Made by a program: the position numbers and the translations under genes. Below the pieces are notes generated by a model. It had not been told where the DNA came from. It saw only the letters and a program-made list of their open reading frames with translations, and made no database searches. 64,000 nt of DNA from Streptomyces sp. NBC_01381 (GTDB taxonomy: Bacteria; Actinomycetota; Actinomycetes; Streptomycetales; Streptomycetaceae), in the NCBI RefSeq assembly GCF_026340305.1, contig NZ_JAPEPI010000004.1, forward strand, positions 124,001-188,000, given 5' to 3'. Shown in pieces: positions 1 to 8,792 of this stretch; the stretch's first letter is position 1; each line of letters begins with the position of its first letter.

Positions 1-1
1 C

Positions 2-385
2 GGGCATCTGGCCGTGCAGTACGCGGTGTTGGAGGACGCCGTGGACGGTTCCACCGCCTCGCGCCGCGACTGGGCCGGCACGGCATCCGAACTCCACCGC
101 CTCGGCGTGCGGCCGCCGTGCGTGCTGTCCGGGCCCGAAGCCCTGCCGATCGCCTTCTACGCCGGGTGCGCCTCCGCCCAGACGGACGGCCACAACGCCA
201 GCACCACCGGCGCGGACATCCTGCGGACCGCACAGCACACGCCGACGGCCGCTCTCGCCGCGGCGAGCGAAGAGCCGCCGGAGTACGCCGACGGCTGGCC
301 GTCCCACCGGTTCGGCGACCTGCGCATCCATGTGAGCCCCGCGGTGGGTGCACACGTCCCCCGCGATCAGATCGGCGGTTCCTGA
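2..385 (+). CDS. C-terminal part of an unrecognised protein
   Basis: The reading frame is open from base 2 to the TGA at 383-385, so the 5' end lies outside the window and only about 127 residues are visible. I do not recognise the family. The visible part has no obvious membrane segment; it is rich in Ala, Thr and Asp, contains two Cys (in the stretches PPCVLS and YAGCAS), and ends in IGGS. It converges on the LuxR-family gene and the two genes overlap by 19 bases at their 3' ends. An internal GTG at 14 is not a convincing start because no ribosome binding site can be judged so close to the edge. Confidence 0.5.
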   Translation, partial: GHLAVQYAVLEDAVDGSTASRRDWAGTASELHRLGVRPPCVLSGPEALPIAFYAGCASAQTDGHNASTTGADILRTAQHTPTAALAAASEEPPEYADGWPSHRFGDLRIHVSPAVGAHVPRDQIGGS

Positions 386-3159
386 GGCACGTTTCCCAAC
401 GCGTCACGCAGCGCCGCCCGGGAGGTCACACCCAGCTTGGGGAAGAGCTGGTGCAGGTGGGTGGAGACCGTGCGCGGGGAGAGGAAGAGCCGCTCGCCGA
501 TCTGCTTGTTGGTGAGGCCGGCGGCCGCGAGCAGGGCGATCTCCCGTTGCTGTGGGGTGAGCGAGGCGGGTCCGGTTCTTGTGCCGTGCCCCAGGGAAAG
601 CCCGGTGGCCCGCAGTTCGTTGCGCGCCCGGGCTGCCCACGGGGCGGCGCCGAGCCGCTCGAAGGTGTCGAGCGCGGCCCCAAGGTGTACGCGTGCCTTC
701 TTGGTGGACCTTGCCCGTCGGAGGCGTTCGCCGTACGTGAGGTGGACCCGGGCCAGTTCGAACGGCCAGCGGTCGGCGGCGGGTATGGCGAGTGCCTCTT
801 CGAAGAGCTCGACCGCGCGGAGACCGTCCGCGGCGATCGCTGCGGATGCCTTCACGGCCAGGGCGAGCCGGGGCGAGATCGCGGCGACGCTGGCTTCGTG
901 CGCCGCCGCGACGTGCGCGGCCGCCTCCACGCTCCGTCCTGTCCGGACCGCGGCCTCGACGAGGTCCATGATCAGGAACAGGGCCGTGGGGACGTGTGGG
1001 GCGAGTTCTCCCGCGCGGCTGACCGCGGACGCGTGCCGGTAGGCGTCCTCGAACCGGCCGTGGCCGAGCGCGCCAAGTGCCTTCGCGTGCGAGGCGCAGG
1101 ACAGGAAGAACCCGACGTGGCGGGGCGCGGCCCACGAGGTGATCTCGTCCGTCAGGGCTCTCGTGGCGCTGTCGTCGCCGCGTGCCGCGGCGACCAGGGC
1201 CCGTTGGTACAGGAAGTCCGTCGAGAGGAGCCGGTAGCTGTGGGCTTCGCCGAGACGCCGGCCGTGGTCTGCCCGCGTCTCCAGCTCGTCCCACTGGCCT
1301 GCCGCGAAACAGTCCCTGCCGAGGAAGACAAGTCCTTGGAGTTCCAGGGTGACCGATTCGGTGTCCCGCCCGTCACGCAGCACGCGCCGCAGCGCCGTCC
1401 TGCACCCGGCGAGCCGGTCGACGTAGAGGGATGCCATGGCGATCCGGATGACGCGGACCGGGTCGGCCTCCTGGTCGAGGGAGGCGATGGCCTCATCCAG
1501 CCTGCCGAGTGCGGTCGGTGTCGTCCGGGCCGGGTCGGCGACGGTGCCGAGGATCAGGGCCAGCCGGTCCGGGACCTCCGGTTTCAGCAGGCCGAGCGCC
1601 TGGTGCAGGGGCTTCCACAGTGCGGCACGGTGACTGCCGTGGCACACCCAGGCGAGGGTGTAGAGCGCCTCGACCATGGTGGTGTCCGTCGCGTCGTACG
1701 GCTGGTGCTGCATCTCGATCGCGCCGGCCAGGAGACGGTGGGCCGTGTCGAGGTCACCCTCACCGCTGAGGAGGATGTGGTGTGCGGCGGCGACCGCAGC
1801 GACCAGCGGCCCGGCCCGTCCGCCGTCGGCCTTGCGGGCCTCTTCGAGGAGTCGGGGCACATCGCGCAGATCGCCCGTCAGATCCGCGCCGAGGTAGGCC
1901 GCTTCGGCGATCCGGCGGCTGCGGTCGTGGCCGCGCGGACTGAGGTCCGCCGCGCGCAGCAGTGCGGCGACGGCGCCGGCCGCGTCGCCGCGCCGCACGA
2001 TGTCGTGTGCCACCTGTTCGAGCAGCCGCGCGACTTCCTCGGTGGGCTCGACCGTGGCCTGCGCGAGGTGCCAGGCGCGTCGTTCGGACCGATCGGCCCG
2101 GTGCTCGGCCAGTGCCCGGTGCACCGTGCGGCGCTGGTCGCTCGTCGAAAGATCCACGACGGCCGAGCGGGTCAGCGGATGACGGAACGCCAAGCGGCCG
2201 GTCCGGTCGTATACCCGCACCAGGCCCGCCCGCTCCGCGTACGCCAGATCCGCCACGCTCATCCGCCCGGCCCCGGCAGACGCCAGGACACTGAGGTCGC
2301 CGGTGCCGTCGAGGACCGCGTACAGCAGAAGCAGCCGGGTTCGGGCGGGCAGGGCCTCGACACGGGAGGCGAAAACGGCCTGGAGACGACGGCTCAGCTG
2401 CAGTACGTCGGGCACTCCGGATCCGGAGCGTTGCGTGCCGCTGAGCGCGATGGGCAGTTCCAGCAGGGCCAGGGGGTTGCCCTGCGCTTCCGCGAGCAGC
2501 CGGTCGCGTACGCGGGGTGCCAGCGACGGGAAGTGGCCTTGAATCAGCTCTGTCGCCGCGCTCGTGTCGAGGGGCTGTACGGGGTGGACGGGCACTCCAC
2601 CGCGTTCAAAGAAGCTGCCCTCTTCCGAACGGTACGCGCCGAGAAGGCCGACCCGGCCGGCATCGAGGCGGCGGGCGAGGAAGCCGAGGACCACCGCGCT
2701 GGCACGGTCGAGCCACGGCAGATCGTCGACGATCATCAGCAACGGGCGCTCTGCCGCTGCCTGGACGAGCAGAGCCAACGCCGCGTTCGACACAAGGAGT
2801 TGATCAGGCGCAGGACCGTCGTCCAGGCCCAGCGCGACGCTCAGCGCCCCGCGGTACGGCCCGGTCAGCTGCCCGAGCCCGGGCAGCAGCGGGTGAAGAA
2901 TCTGGTGGAGCCCCGCGAAGCTGACCGTGCTCTCGAACTCCACACCGGCGGCCCGCACCACCCGCAGGCCGGCGCCGCGGGCATACGAGGCCGCGGCGTC
3001 CAGCAGAACCGTCTTGCCGACACCGGCTTCCCCGGACAACAGGAGTGCGCCCCCGAACGTGGCGACCCCGTCGACGAACCGCCGCATCATGTCGAGTTCC
3101 GGGCCACGCCCGATCAACTCACCTGCCGGCTCCACCGGTTGAGGACCCTCGCCGCCCAT
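367..3159 (-). CDS. Large ATP-binding LuxR-family (LAL) transcriptional regulator
   Basis: About 930 residues, the usual size of LAL/MalT-like regulators. An N-terminal AAA/NACHT-like ATPase has Walker A GEAGVGKT at residues 43-50 and a Walker B stretch LLMIVDD near 140-146. A long helical, TPR-like middle follows. The C-terminal LuxR helix-turn-helix starts near residue 867 (LTPQQREIALLAAAGLTNKQ). Such proteins activate transcription when a ligand binds, with ATP as cofactor; the ligand cannot be read from sequence. The frame is open for 99 codons further upstream, but that would run into the next hydrolase gene, so the ATG at 3159 (MGGEGPQPVEP) is chosen. Target genes are unknown; the hydrolase just upstream on the same strand is a candidate partner. 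Confidence 0.88.
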   Translation of the reverse strand: MGGEGPQPVEPAGELIGRGPELDMMRRFVDGVATFGGALLLSGEAGVGKTVLLDAAASYARGAGLRVVRAAGVEFESTVSFAGLHQILHPLLPGLGQLTGPYRGALSVALGLDDGPAPDQLLVSNAALALLVQAAAERPLLMIVDDLPWLDRASAVVLGFLARRLDAGRVGLLGAYRSEEGSFFERGGVPVHPVQPLDTSAATELIQGHFPSLAPRVRDRLLAEAQGNPLALLELPIALSGTQRSGSGVPDVLQLSRRLQAVFASRVEALPARTRLLLLYAVLDGTGDLSVLASAGAGRMSVADLAYAERAGLVRVYDRTGRLAFRHPLTRSAVVDLSTSDQRRTVHRALAEHRADRSERRAWHLAQATVEPTEEVARLLEQVAHDIVRRGDAAGAVAALLRAADLSPRGHDRSRRIAEAAYLGADLTGDLRDVPRLLEEARKADGGRAGPLVAAVAAAHHILLSGEGDLDTAHRLLAGAIEMQHQPYDATDTTMVEALYTLAWVCHGSHRAALWKPLHQALGLLKPEVPDRLALILGTVADPARTTPTALGRLDEAIASLDQEADPVRVIRIAMASLYVDRLAGCRTALRRVLRDGRDTESVTLELQGLVFLGRDCFAAGQWDELETRADHGRRLGEAHSYRLLSTDFLYQRALVAAARGDDSATRALTDEITSWAAPRHVGFFLSCASHAKALGALGHGRFEDAYRHASAVSRAGELAPHVPTALFLIMDLVEAAVRTGRSVEAAAHVAAAHEASVAAISPRLALAVKASAAIAADGLRAVELFEEALAIPAADRWPFELARVHLTYGERLRRARSTKKARVHLGAALDTFERLGAAPWAARARNELRATGLSLGHGTRTGPASLTPQQREIALLAAAGLTNKQIGERLFLSPRTVSTHLHQLFPKLGVTSRAALRDALGNVPQEPPI

Positions 3160-3230
3160 GCACGCCCCCCTTGCCCCATCCCGCACAGTACGCCCGGGGC
3201 GGCCGAGGGCAGGAGGGGCGTGCCTCAGCG

Positions 3231-3923
3231 TCAGTTGCCGGCTGCCTGCCTGATCAAGGCGGCCACCGCGGCGGGCTGCGAGAGATAGACGGCGTGGCTT
3301 GCGGCGACCTCGACGACCTGGGAGCCCGTCCGCTCGGACATCGCACGCTGCGCGGGCGGCGGGATCATACGGTCTTCGGTCGCCACGAGATACCAGCTCG
3401 GCTTCACCCGCCAGGCCGGCTCCACCACGGCTCCGGACAGCGCGTCGACTCCCCACGGAACCTGGGCGTCGGCCAGGAACGCCGCCTGCTCGGCAGGCAG
3501 GTCACCGGCGAAGGCATCCGCGAACTTCGCGCGGTCCAGGAACAGGAAGCCGTCCCTGGGCGGCAGGATGGGCGGGACGGCGGCACCCGGCGGAGGGTCG
3601 GCGATGAGTGTGCTCACCGACTCGCCCTTGTCCGGCGCGAACGCCGCGATGTACACCAGCGCCGCCACCTTCGGGTGGTTGCCCGCCTGGGAGATCACGG
3701 CGCCGCCGTAGGAATGACCGACCAGGACGACCGGCCCCTCCTGGGCGTCGAGGACCAGACGCACCGCGGCGACGTCCCCTTCGAGGGACAGTGTCGGGTT
3801 CTGGACGACGCTGACGTCGTACCCGTCCCGTGTGAGGCTGTCGTGCACCGCCTGCCAGCCTGATCCGTCCACGAAGCCTCCGTGGACGAGAACGACGTTC
3901 CTCGGTTCCGGACTCGCGCTCAT
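3231..3923 (-). CDS. Alpha/beta hydrolase (esterase-like, about 230 aa)
   Basis: A compact alpha/beta-hydrolase fold protein. The oxyanion-hole motif HGG is at residues 14-16, the nucleophile elbow VGHSYGG gives Ser71, a likely acid Asp lies in TEDRMIP, and the catalytic His is in ASHAVYLS near the end. It resembles small esterase-like proteins that Streptomyces annotates simply as alpha/beta hydrolase; the substrate is unknown. The start at 3923 (MSASPEPRNV) is preferred over an in-frame start at 3968 because a GAGGGAGAT ribosome binding site precedes it. It lies 71 bp upstream of the LAL regulator on the same strand, so the two may be co-transcribed. Confidence 0.85.
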   Translation of the reverse strand: MSASPEPRNVVLVHGGFVDGSGWQAVHDSLTRDGYDVSVVQNPTLSLEGDVAAVRLVLDAQEGPVVLVGHSYGGAVISQAGNHPKVAALVYIAAFAPDKGESVSTLIADPPPGAAVPPILPPRDGFLFLDRAKFADAFAGDLPAEQAAFLADAQVPWGVDALSGAVVEPAWRVKPSWYLVATEDRMIPPPAQRAMSERTGSQVVEVAASHAVYLSQPAAVAALIRQAAGN

Positions 3924-4015
3924 GACATCTCCCTCGGTGTCTCGGGCCATTGCGGCCACGCGAAGCAAGCTAGGAGGGCGCGAGTGCGGTGGATTCCGTC
4001 AAGTGACGTAGTTCG

Positions 4016-6484
4016 TCAGGGGGTTGTCGTCTCCCGAGGGACCGGCACCGGCACCGGTACCGCCTGGGCGGCCGCGCGGTGCTCCGCGGCCGCCGCCGGA
4101 TCCGTCTCGTCGAGCACGGTCGCGATGCCCTCGTGGGCCAGCGCTGCCTCGTGGCCGTAGCCAAGGACCGGGGCGAGCTCCAGCGCCTGCCGGTGCAGGC
4201 GCAGGGCCTCGTCCGGGAGGCCCGCGAGGCGGCAGGTCTCGGCGTAGCCGTTCAGGAAGCGGACCTTCCAGTGCTCCTCGAACAGCTCGTCAAGGAGCGC
4301 GAACGCTTCCCGGTGGCTGGCCAGCGCCTCCTCGTAGCGGCCCATCCGCCGCAGTGCCACACCCAGGCAGTTGAGGCACCACGCCTCGTTGTGCAGGTGC
4401 CCGTCCTCGCGTGCCAGCGCCAGCGCCTGACGCAGGTGCTCCGCCGCCTCGTCCGGCTCCTCGTGGGCGATGGCCACGCCGAGGGTGATCCGAGCCGTCA
4501 GCGCGGGCGGCCACGCGGGGTCGGTGTGGGGCATGCCGAGCACCTCCCTGGCCCGCTGTGCCGCCTCCTCGCGATGTCCCAGCTGCAGCATCGCCCAGGC
4601 CTCCGACGCGGCCGCCTGGGCCTCGCCCGCCGGGCAGCCGGCCTGCTCGTACAACTTCCCTGCCTGCTTGAAGAGTTCGAGCGGCTCCTCCACATGCCCT
4701 TCGTCCCACTTCAAATAGCCGCGCCGCATGGCCAGTTCGGCCTCCGACGCCGAGTCCCCTGCCTGGGAGAGCCGCGGCTGTGCCGCCTCGTACGCGGCGG
4801 CGGCCTCCGTCATCCGGCCCGCGTTGTAGCGCGCGAAGCCCAAGTCGCTGTGTGCGTCGGCCAGTTGGAGCGGATCTCCCAGGCGCTCGGCGGCGGCGAG
4901 TGACCGTTCGAAGAGCACGTTGAGATGCGTGGTGCCGCAGCGCCGCGCGAAGTACGCCCGCAGGAAGCGCGGCAGCTCGCAGACGTGTGCGTCGGCCCCG
5001 ACGGCGGCGGCCGTCTCGAAGGCGGCCACCAAGTTCTCGTACTCCGCGACGAGCCAGGCGAACGCCGCGTTCTTGTCCGTGAAGCGCGGCAGCGCGGCCG
5101 GGGTTTGCCCCGCGGAGGCCGGTCGGCCGGGGGAGAGGAACGGCATCGCGGCGTCGGCGGCGGCCGCCGCGTGCACGTAGTAGTCGAGGAAGCGGCCAAG
5201 GGCCCGCTCCCGCTCGGCCGGTGAGTCCTGCTCCGCGCCGGCCCGCCGCGCGTGCTGGTGCACCAGGTCGTGCAGCCGGTAGCGGCCGGCCGTCGACTCC
5301 TGTACGAGGTGCGCGTCGACCAGGTCCTCGAGCATCGCCCGCGCGCTGTGCAGCGGCACGTCCGCGAGCGCCGCCGCCAGGTACGCGTCGAAGGAACCCC
5401 CGGGCAGCAGGCCGAGGAGACGGAACAGGCGGGCCTGGGAGCGGTCCAACTGCCGTACGGACATGGCGAACGCGGTGTCGAACTCGCTCGCGCCCTCGGC
5501 CATCCGCTCGACGAGGATGCCCACCGTCCAGCCCGGCCGGTGCCGCAGCCGGGCCGCGGCGAGGCGCAGGGCGAGCGGCAGATGACCGCACAGCCGCAGC
5601 ACCTCGGCGGCGGCCTCCGGGTCGCGGCCGAGCCGTCCGTCGGGACCGCTCGGGTCGCCGCTGGCACGGGCGAGGAGCTCGGCGCTCTCCTGCGGGCTCA
5701 GCACGTCAAGGGAGACCGGGGGCACCTCGTCGAGGCCGATGAGCCGGTTGCGGCTGGTGATCAGGGCGACGGACGTACCGGCGCCGGGCAGCAGCGGGCG
5801 GACCTGGTCGGCATCGGCCGCGTTGTCGATGACCACGACGACCCGCCGGTCGGCCAGCTCGGAGCGCCAGCAGGCGGCGAGCTGTTCGACGCCCTCCCGC
5901 GGGACCTTCTCGGACGGGACGTCGAGCGCGCCGAGCAGCATCCGCAGCGCGGAGTCGGGATCGAGCGGCTCGCGGCCCTCGGTGAAGCCGTGCAGGTCCA
6001 CATAGAGCTGGGCGTCCGGGAAGTCGGCGGCGAGCCGGTGCGCGGCGTGCATCGCCAGACAGGTCTTGCCGACACCGGCCATGCCGTCGATCGCGACGAC
6101 CCGGTGGCTGTCCACCGCGGCGAGCACGGTGGCGAGTTGGGCCTCGCGGCCGGTGAAGTCGGGCACGTCGCGCGGCAGATCGTTGCGGGGCCTCGGCCGG
6201 CCCTGGCGGCTGGACTTCGGGGGAGCGGGGAGGGGGTTGGATGCCCGCTCCCACAGGGGGCGCAGGGGACGGGGGTCGCGCTTGACGAGCCGGCACAGCG
6301 CGATCACCGCGGGCCAGGGCGGGACGGTCTGGCCGCTGAGGTAGCGCGAAAGGGACGACGAGCTGAGGTCGGTGTCCCGTGCAAGGGCTCGTACGCCGAG
6401 CCCGGACAGTTCCTGGAGCAGCCGCAGCCGGGCGGCCAGCTCGTTCTGTGGGTCTGCCTTCGTCGCCCGCTGTGGACCATCCAT
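4016..6484 (-). CDS. XRE helix-turn-helix, NB-ARC and TPR regulator
   Basis: About 822 residues. An N-terminal XRE/Cro-type HTH spans roughly 16-75 (VRALARDTDLSSSSLSRYLS). The motif DFTGRE leads into an NB-ARC ATPase with Walker A GMAGVGKT near 134-141 and the hydrophobic-D stretch RVVVVIDNAAD. TPR repeats fill the C-terminal half (repeated LGxA/YEEALA-like units). This is the STAND regulator class common in Streptomyces, thought to switch on ATP/ligand binding; no target is known. The first ATG (6484) follows a TTG in frame and a purine-rich stretch. Three GTGTCCC elements lie upstream and may belong to its control. Confidence 0.87.
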   Translation of the reverse strand: MDGPQRATKADPQNELAARLRLLQELSGLGVRALARDTDLSSSSLSRYLSGQTVPPWPAVIALCRLVKRDPRPLRPLWERASNPLPAPPKSSRQGRPRPRNDLPRDVPDFTGREAQLATVLAAVDSHRVVAIDGMAGVGKTCLAMHAAHRLAADFPDAQLYVDLHGFTEGREPLDPDSALRMLLGALDVPSEKVPREGVEQLAACWRSELADRRVVVVIDNAADADQVRPLLPGAGTSVALITSRNRLIGLDEVPPVSLDVLSPQESAELLARASGDPSGPDGRLGRDPEAAAEVLRLCGHLPLALRLAAARLRHRPGWTVGILVERMAEGASEFDTAFAMSVRQLDRSQARLFRLLGLLPGGSFDAYLAAALADVPLHSARAMLEDLVDAHLVQESTAGRYRLHDLVHQHARRAGAEQDSPAERERALGRFLDYYVHAAAAADAAMPFLSPGRPASAGQTPAALPRFTDKNAAFAWLVAEYENLVAAFETAAAVGADAHVCELPRFLRAYFARRCGTTHLNVLFERSLAAAERLGDPLQLADAHSDLGFARYNAGRMTEAAAAYEAAQPRLSQAGDSASEAELAMRRGYLKWDEGHVEEPLELFKQAGKLYEQAGCPAGEAQAAASEAWAMLQLGHREEAAQRAREVLGMPHTDPAWPPALTARITLGVAIAHEEPDEAAEHLRQALALAREDGHLHNEAWCLNCLGVALRRMGRYEEALASHREAFALLDELFEEHWKVRFLNGYAETCRLAGLPDEALRLHRQALELAPVLGYGHEAALAHEGIATVLDETDPAAAAEHRAAAQAVPVPVPVPRETTTP

Positions 6485-6497
6485 CAAGTGCCCCCCC

Positions 6498-6573
6498 GTG
6501 TCCCGTTTCGGCAGGAACTTACCTGGCCAAGTCGCCGCAGCTCAAGGCTGTTTCACGTGTCCCACGGTGTCCC
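6498..6573. promoter_or_regulatory. Three GTGTCCC direct repeats upstream of the NB-ARC regulator
   Basis: GTGTCCC occurs at 6498-6504, 6557-6563 and 6567-6573. The last two are exactly 10 bp apart, about one helical turn. They lie between the divergent NB-ARC regulator and the AhpD-like gene. A binding site for the XRE domain is a guess; no protein is assigned. Confidence 0.3.
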
Positions 6574-6659
6574 ATCGCCGTGGCCGTGGCGAGCAGACCC
6601 GGCTGATATGGAGTCACGCCCCGAGGGAACGGGGCACCGACCGGAACGAGGAGCAGATC

Positions 6660-7118
6660 ATGATGCAGTCCCGTATGAAGAACCCCGCCGTCGTCCTGCC
6701 CGACGCGATGCAGCCCATCCAGACGCTCTTCAAGGCCGTGCACTCCGCAGGGGTGGACGGACAGACCCTGGAGCTGGTGCACCTGCGGGTCAGCCAGATC
6801 AACGGCTGCAGCGCCTGCGTCGACGGCGGCGCGAAGACGGCCCGCAAGGCCGGGGTGAGCGACGAGCGCCTCGCCACGGTCGCCGCCTGGCGCGAGGCTC
6901 CCTACTTCACCGAGCCGGAGCGGGCCGCGCTCGCGCTTGCCGAGTCCGCGACGCGGCTCGCCGACCGTCCCGACGCGGTGAACGACGAGGTGTGGGACGC
7001 GGCCGCCACGCACTTCGACGAGCAGCAGCTGGCGGCGCTGGTCCTCATGATCGGCGTGACCAACCTCTTCAACCGGCTCAACGCCGCGACCCGCCAGATC
7101 GCCGGCGCGTGGGGCTGA
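6660..7118 (+). CDS. AhpD-like carboxymuconolactone decarboxylase family protein
   Basis: 152 residues, the usual length for Streptomyces AhpD-like proteins. The redox CxxC is C50-S-A-C53 within INGCSACVDGG, followed by the family-typical region AAWREAPYFTEPERAALALAE. Family members act as alkylhydroperoxidase-type disulfide reductases or lack known substrates. The residues after the second Cys are Val-Asp-Gly-Gly, so the His usually found shortly after CxxC in AhpD itself is absent; peroxidase activity is therefore uncertain. Start ATG 6660 follows AGGAG with 7 bp spacing; the next codon is also ATG (6663). Divergent from the NB-ARC regulator. Confidence 0.85.
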   Translation: MMQSRMKNPAVVLPDAMQPIQTLFKAVHSAGVDGQTLELVHLRVSQINGCSACVDGGAKTARKAGVSDERLATVAAWREAPYFTEPERAALALAESATRLADRPDAVNDEVWDAAATHFDEQQLAALVLMIGVTNLFNRLNAATRQIAGAWG

Positions 7119-7186
7119 CGGCGACTGGCACATCCGCCCCGCCATCACCCCACCCACCAGCTCACCACCCGGCCGGTCCGTCGGGG

Positions 7187-7209
7187 GGAGCCGCCGCCAC
7201 GGCGGCTCC
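7187..7209 (+). terminator. Hairpin after the AhpD-like gene
   Basis: GGAGCCGCCG (7187-7196) and CGGCGGCTCC (7200-7209) form a perfect 10-bp stem with a 3-nt loop. There is no T-tract, as is common in Streptomyces. It lies between the AhpD-like and DUF1801 genes. Confidence 0.45.
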
Positions 7210-7265
7210 TCCCGGGCCTGCCCCCGCACCCTCACCCAGCAGCCACGCACCGTAAGGAACCCGCC

Positions 7266-7745
7266 ATGAAGTCCACCCAGAGCCCCGCCACCGGCACCAC
7301 CGCGACCGCCGAGAAGTTCGACGGATTCACGGATGAGGAACGCGGCGCGATGAAGGCCCGCGCCCAGGAACTGAAGGCGTCGGCGCGCCGCGCATCACGC
7401 GCCGACAAGGCGGCGGAGGACGAAGCCGCCGTGCTCGCGAAGATCGCCGAGATGCAGGAGTCGGACCGGATCATGGCCGAACGCATCCACGCCGTGATCA
7501 GGACGGCCGTGCCGGACCTGGCACCGAAGCTCTGGTACGGGATGCCCGCCTACGCCAAGGACGGCAAGGTCGTCTGCTTCTTCCAGAGCGCGCAGAAGTT
7601 CAACGCGAGGTACGCGACGTTCGGCTTCAGCGACAGGGCGAACCTCGACGACGGCACCATGTGGCCGGCCTCCTTCGCACTGAAGCAGCTGACGGCCGAG
7701 GACGAGGCGAGGATCGGGGCGCTCGTGAAGAGGGCGGTGAGCTGA
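7266..7745 (+). CDS. DUF1801 domain protein
   Basis: 159 residues. The C-terminal two thirds carry the DUF1801 pattern (IRTAVPDLAPKLWYGMPAYAK, then GKVVCFFQSAQKF and a closing LKQLTAEDEARIGALVKRA). The family, which includes the B. subtilis YdhG-like proteins, has no settled enzymatic role. The N-terminal 60 residues form a charged helix (EERGAMKARAQELKASARRA) not present in the shortest members. Start ATG 7266 has a TAAGGAA ribosome binding site. It ends 16-25 bp before the NUDIX gene and may share its transcript. Confidence 0.8.
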   Translation: MKSTQSPATGTTATAEKFDGFTDEERGAMKARAQELKASARRASRADKAAEDEAAVLAKIAEMQESDRIMAERIHAVIRTAVPDLAPKLWYGMPAYAKDGKVVCFFQSAQKFNARYATFGFSDRANLDDGTMWPASFALKQLTAEDEARIGALVKRAVS

Positions 7746-7770
7746 GGCGGGCCGGTGGTAGATGTGGGGG

Positions 7771-8238
7771 ATGAGCTTCCGGCTGGCGGCGTACGCCGTG
7801 TGCATCGAGGACGGGCGGGTGCTGCTCGCCCACCACGTTCCACCGCAGGGCGAAACCAATTGGACGCTCCCGGGCGGAAGGGTCGAGCACGCGGAGGATC
7901 CGTTCGACGCCGTGATCCGGGAGGTCGCCGAGGAGACCGGCTGTGACGCGGTGGTCGAACGCCTGCTGGGCGTGGACTCAAGGGTGATCCCGGCGGCCGC
8001 CGCGCGTGCGGGAGTCGAGCACCAGAACGTCGGTATCTTCTACGAGGTCCGCATCACCGGCGGCCGACTCCGGCCCGAGCCCAACGGCGAAACCGCCGAG
8101 TCGGTGTGGACCCCGATCCCCGAGGTCGCTCTCCTGCGCCGGTCATCGCTGGTCGACATCGGCCTCGCCCTGGCGCAGACCACTCCGGTGACCGGCCACG
8201 TCGCTTCCGTCCCGGTCGGTGGCCTGATCCAGCACTGA
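7771..8238 (+). CDS. NUDIX hydrolase
   Basis: About 155 residues with a complete Nudix box: G-x5-E-x7-REVAEE-TG, beginning at GGRVEHAED near residue 35. Such enzymes cleave nucleoside diphosphates linked to another moiety; the substrate is not predictable here. The region after the box (GVEHQNVGIFYEVRITGG) matches ADP-ribose/NTP pyrophosphatase-like Nudix proteins. Two ATG codons are possible, 7762 and 7771; the second gives the more usual N-terminus MSFRLAAYAV. It converges on the MarR gene, with only 4 bp between stops. Confidence 0.87.
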   Translation: MSFRLAAYAVCIEDGRVLLAHHVPPQGETNWTLPGGRVEHAEDPFDAVIREVAEETGCDAVVERLLGVDSRVIPAAAARAGVEHQNVGIFYEVRITGGRLRPEPNGETAESVWTPIPEVALLRRSSLVDIGLALAQTTPVTGHVASVPVGGLIQH

Positions 8239-8242
8239 GGGG

Positions 8243-8686
8243 TCAGATGGCGGGCTGCGCGAGGAAGACTCGCTCCAGCAGGGTGTGGAGGGTTTCGCGC
8301 TCCTGGGTGGTGAGGCGGTCCAGGCCCTCCTGCGTCGCCTGCATCTTGGCGCGGATCGCGTCCGTGGCGCGCTCGCCCTCCGTGGTGAGGACGACGTTCT
8401 TGACGCGTCGGTCGGAGGGGCTTGGCTCCCGGCGGACCAGGCCGCGCTTCTCCAGGCGGTCGATGATGCCGGTCATGTTCGACGCGTCGCAGGTGAGGGT
8501 GTCGGCCAGGGAGCGCATGGCCGCGGGGCCGCGGCGCAGGACGGTCAGTGCCTTGCCCTGGCTGGCCGTGAGGTTTTCGCTCGCCGCCGCGAGCGTGAAG
8601 TCGCCGTAGTAGGCGCCGAGCGACAGCGAGAGCAGCTCCATGAGCCGGGCCGTGTCGGTGCGGGGAGAGCCTGTCATGAGGGTCAC
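8243..8686 (-). CDS. MarR-family transcriptional regulator
   Basis: About 147 residues, typical MarR length. The winged helix is visible as MRSLADTLTCDASNMTGIIDRLEKRGLV, followed by the wing RREPSPSDRRVKNVVLT. It is divergent from the Old Yellow Enzyme gene, a common arrangement in which MarR represses the neighbouring oxidoreductase and is released by a quinone or other small electrophile. The first start is GTG 8686, 4 nt after GAGG; an in-frame ATG at 8677 is the alternative. One arm of a long inverted repeat covers its ribosome binding site, so autoregulation is likely. Confidence 0.87.
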   Translation of the reverse strand: MTLMTGSPRTDTARLMELLSLSLGAYYGDFTLAAASENLTASQGKALTVLRRGPAAMRSLADTLTCDASNMTGIIDRLEKRGLVRREPSPSDRRVKNVVLTTEGERATDAIRAKMQATQEGLDRLTTQERETLHTLLERVFLAQPAI

Positions 8687-8690
8687 TTTA

Positions 8691-8783
8691 CCTCGTGAAA
8701 CTTGACGATCTTAAATATCGGCGTTTACCGTCTAGACGTTGCTTGAGTTTATCAAGCATCTAAGTTGTCAAGTTTCCACGAGG
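8691..8783. promoter_or_regulatory. Divergent MarR/OYE control region with nested inverted repeats
   Basis: Outer arms CCTCGTGAAACTTGAC (8691-8706) and GTCAAGTTTCCACGAGG (8767-8783) are complementary except for one extra C. Each arm covers the ribosome binding site of one of the two divergent genes. Inside is a perfect palindrome, TGCTTGA and TCAAGCA around GTTTA (8740-8758). A plausible rightward promoter is TTGACG (8702-8707), 18 bp, TACCGT (8726-8731), which puts the start of transcription next to the palindrome, a usual MarR operator position. Confidence 0.6.
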
Positions 8784-8792
8784 AGCACCACC

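Noticed and set aside
118..3288. A 1056-codon open frame on the plus strand
   Set aside because: It lies antisense to the LAL regulator; its translation is Arg/Gly-rich and low in hydrophobics, typical of high-GC shadow frames.
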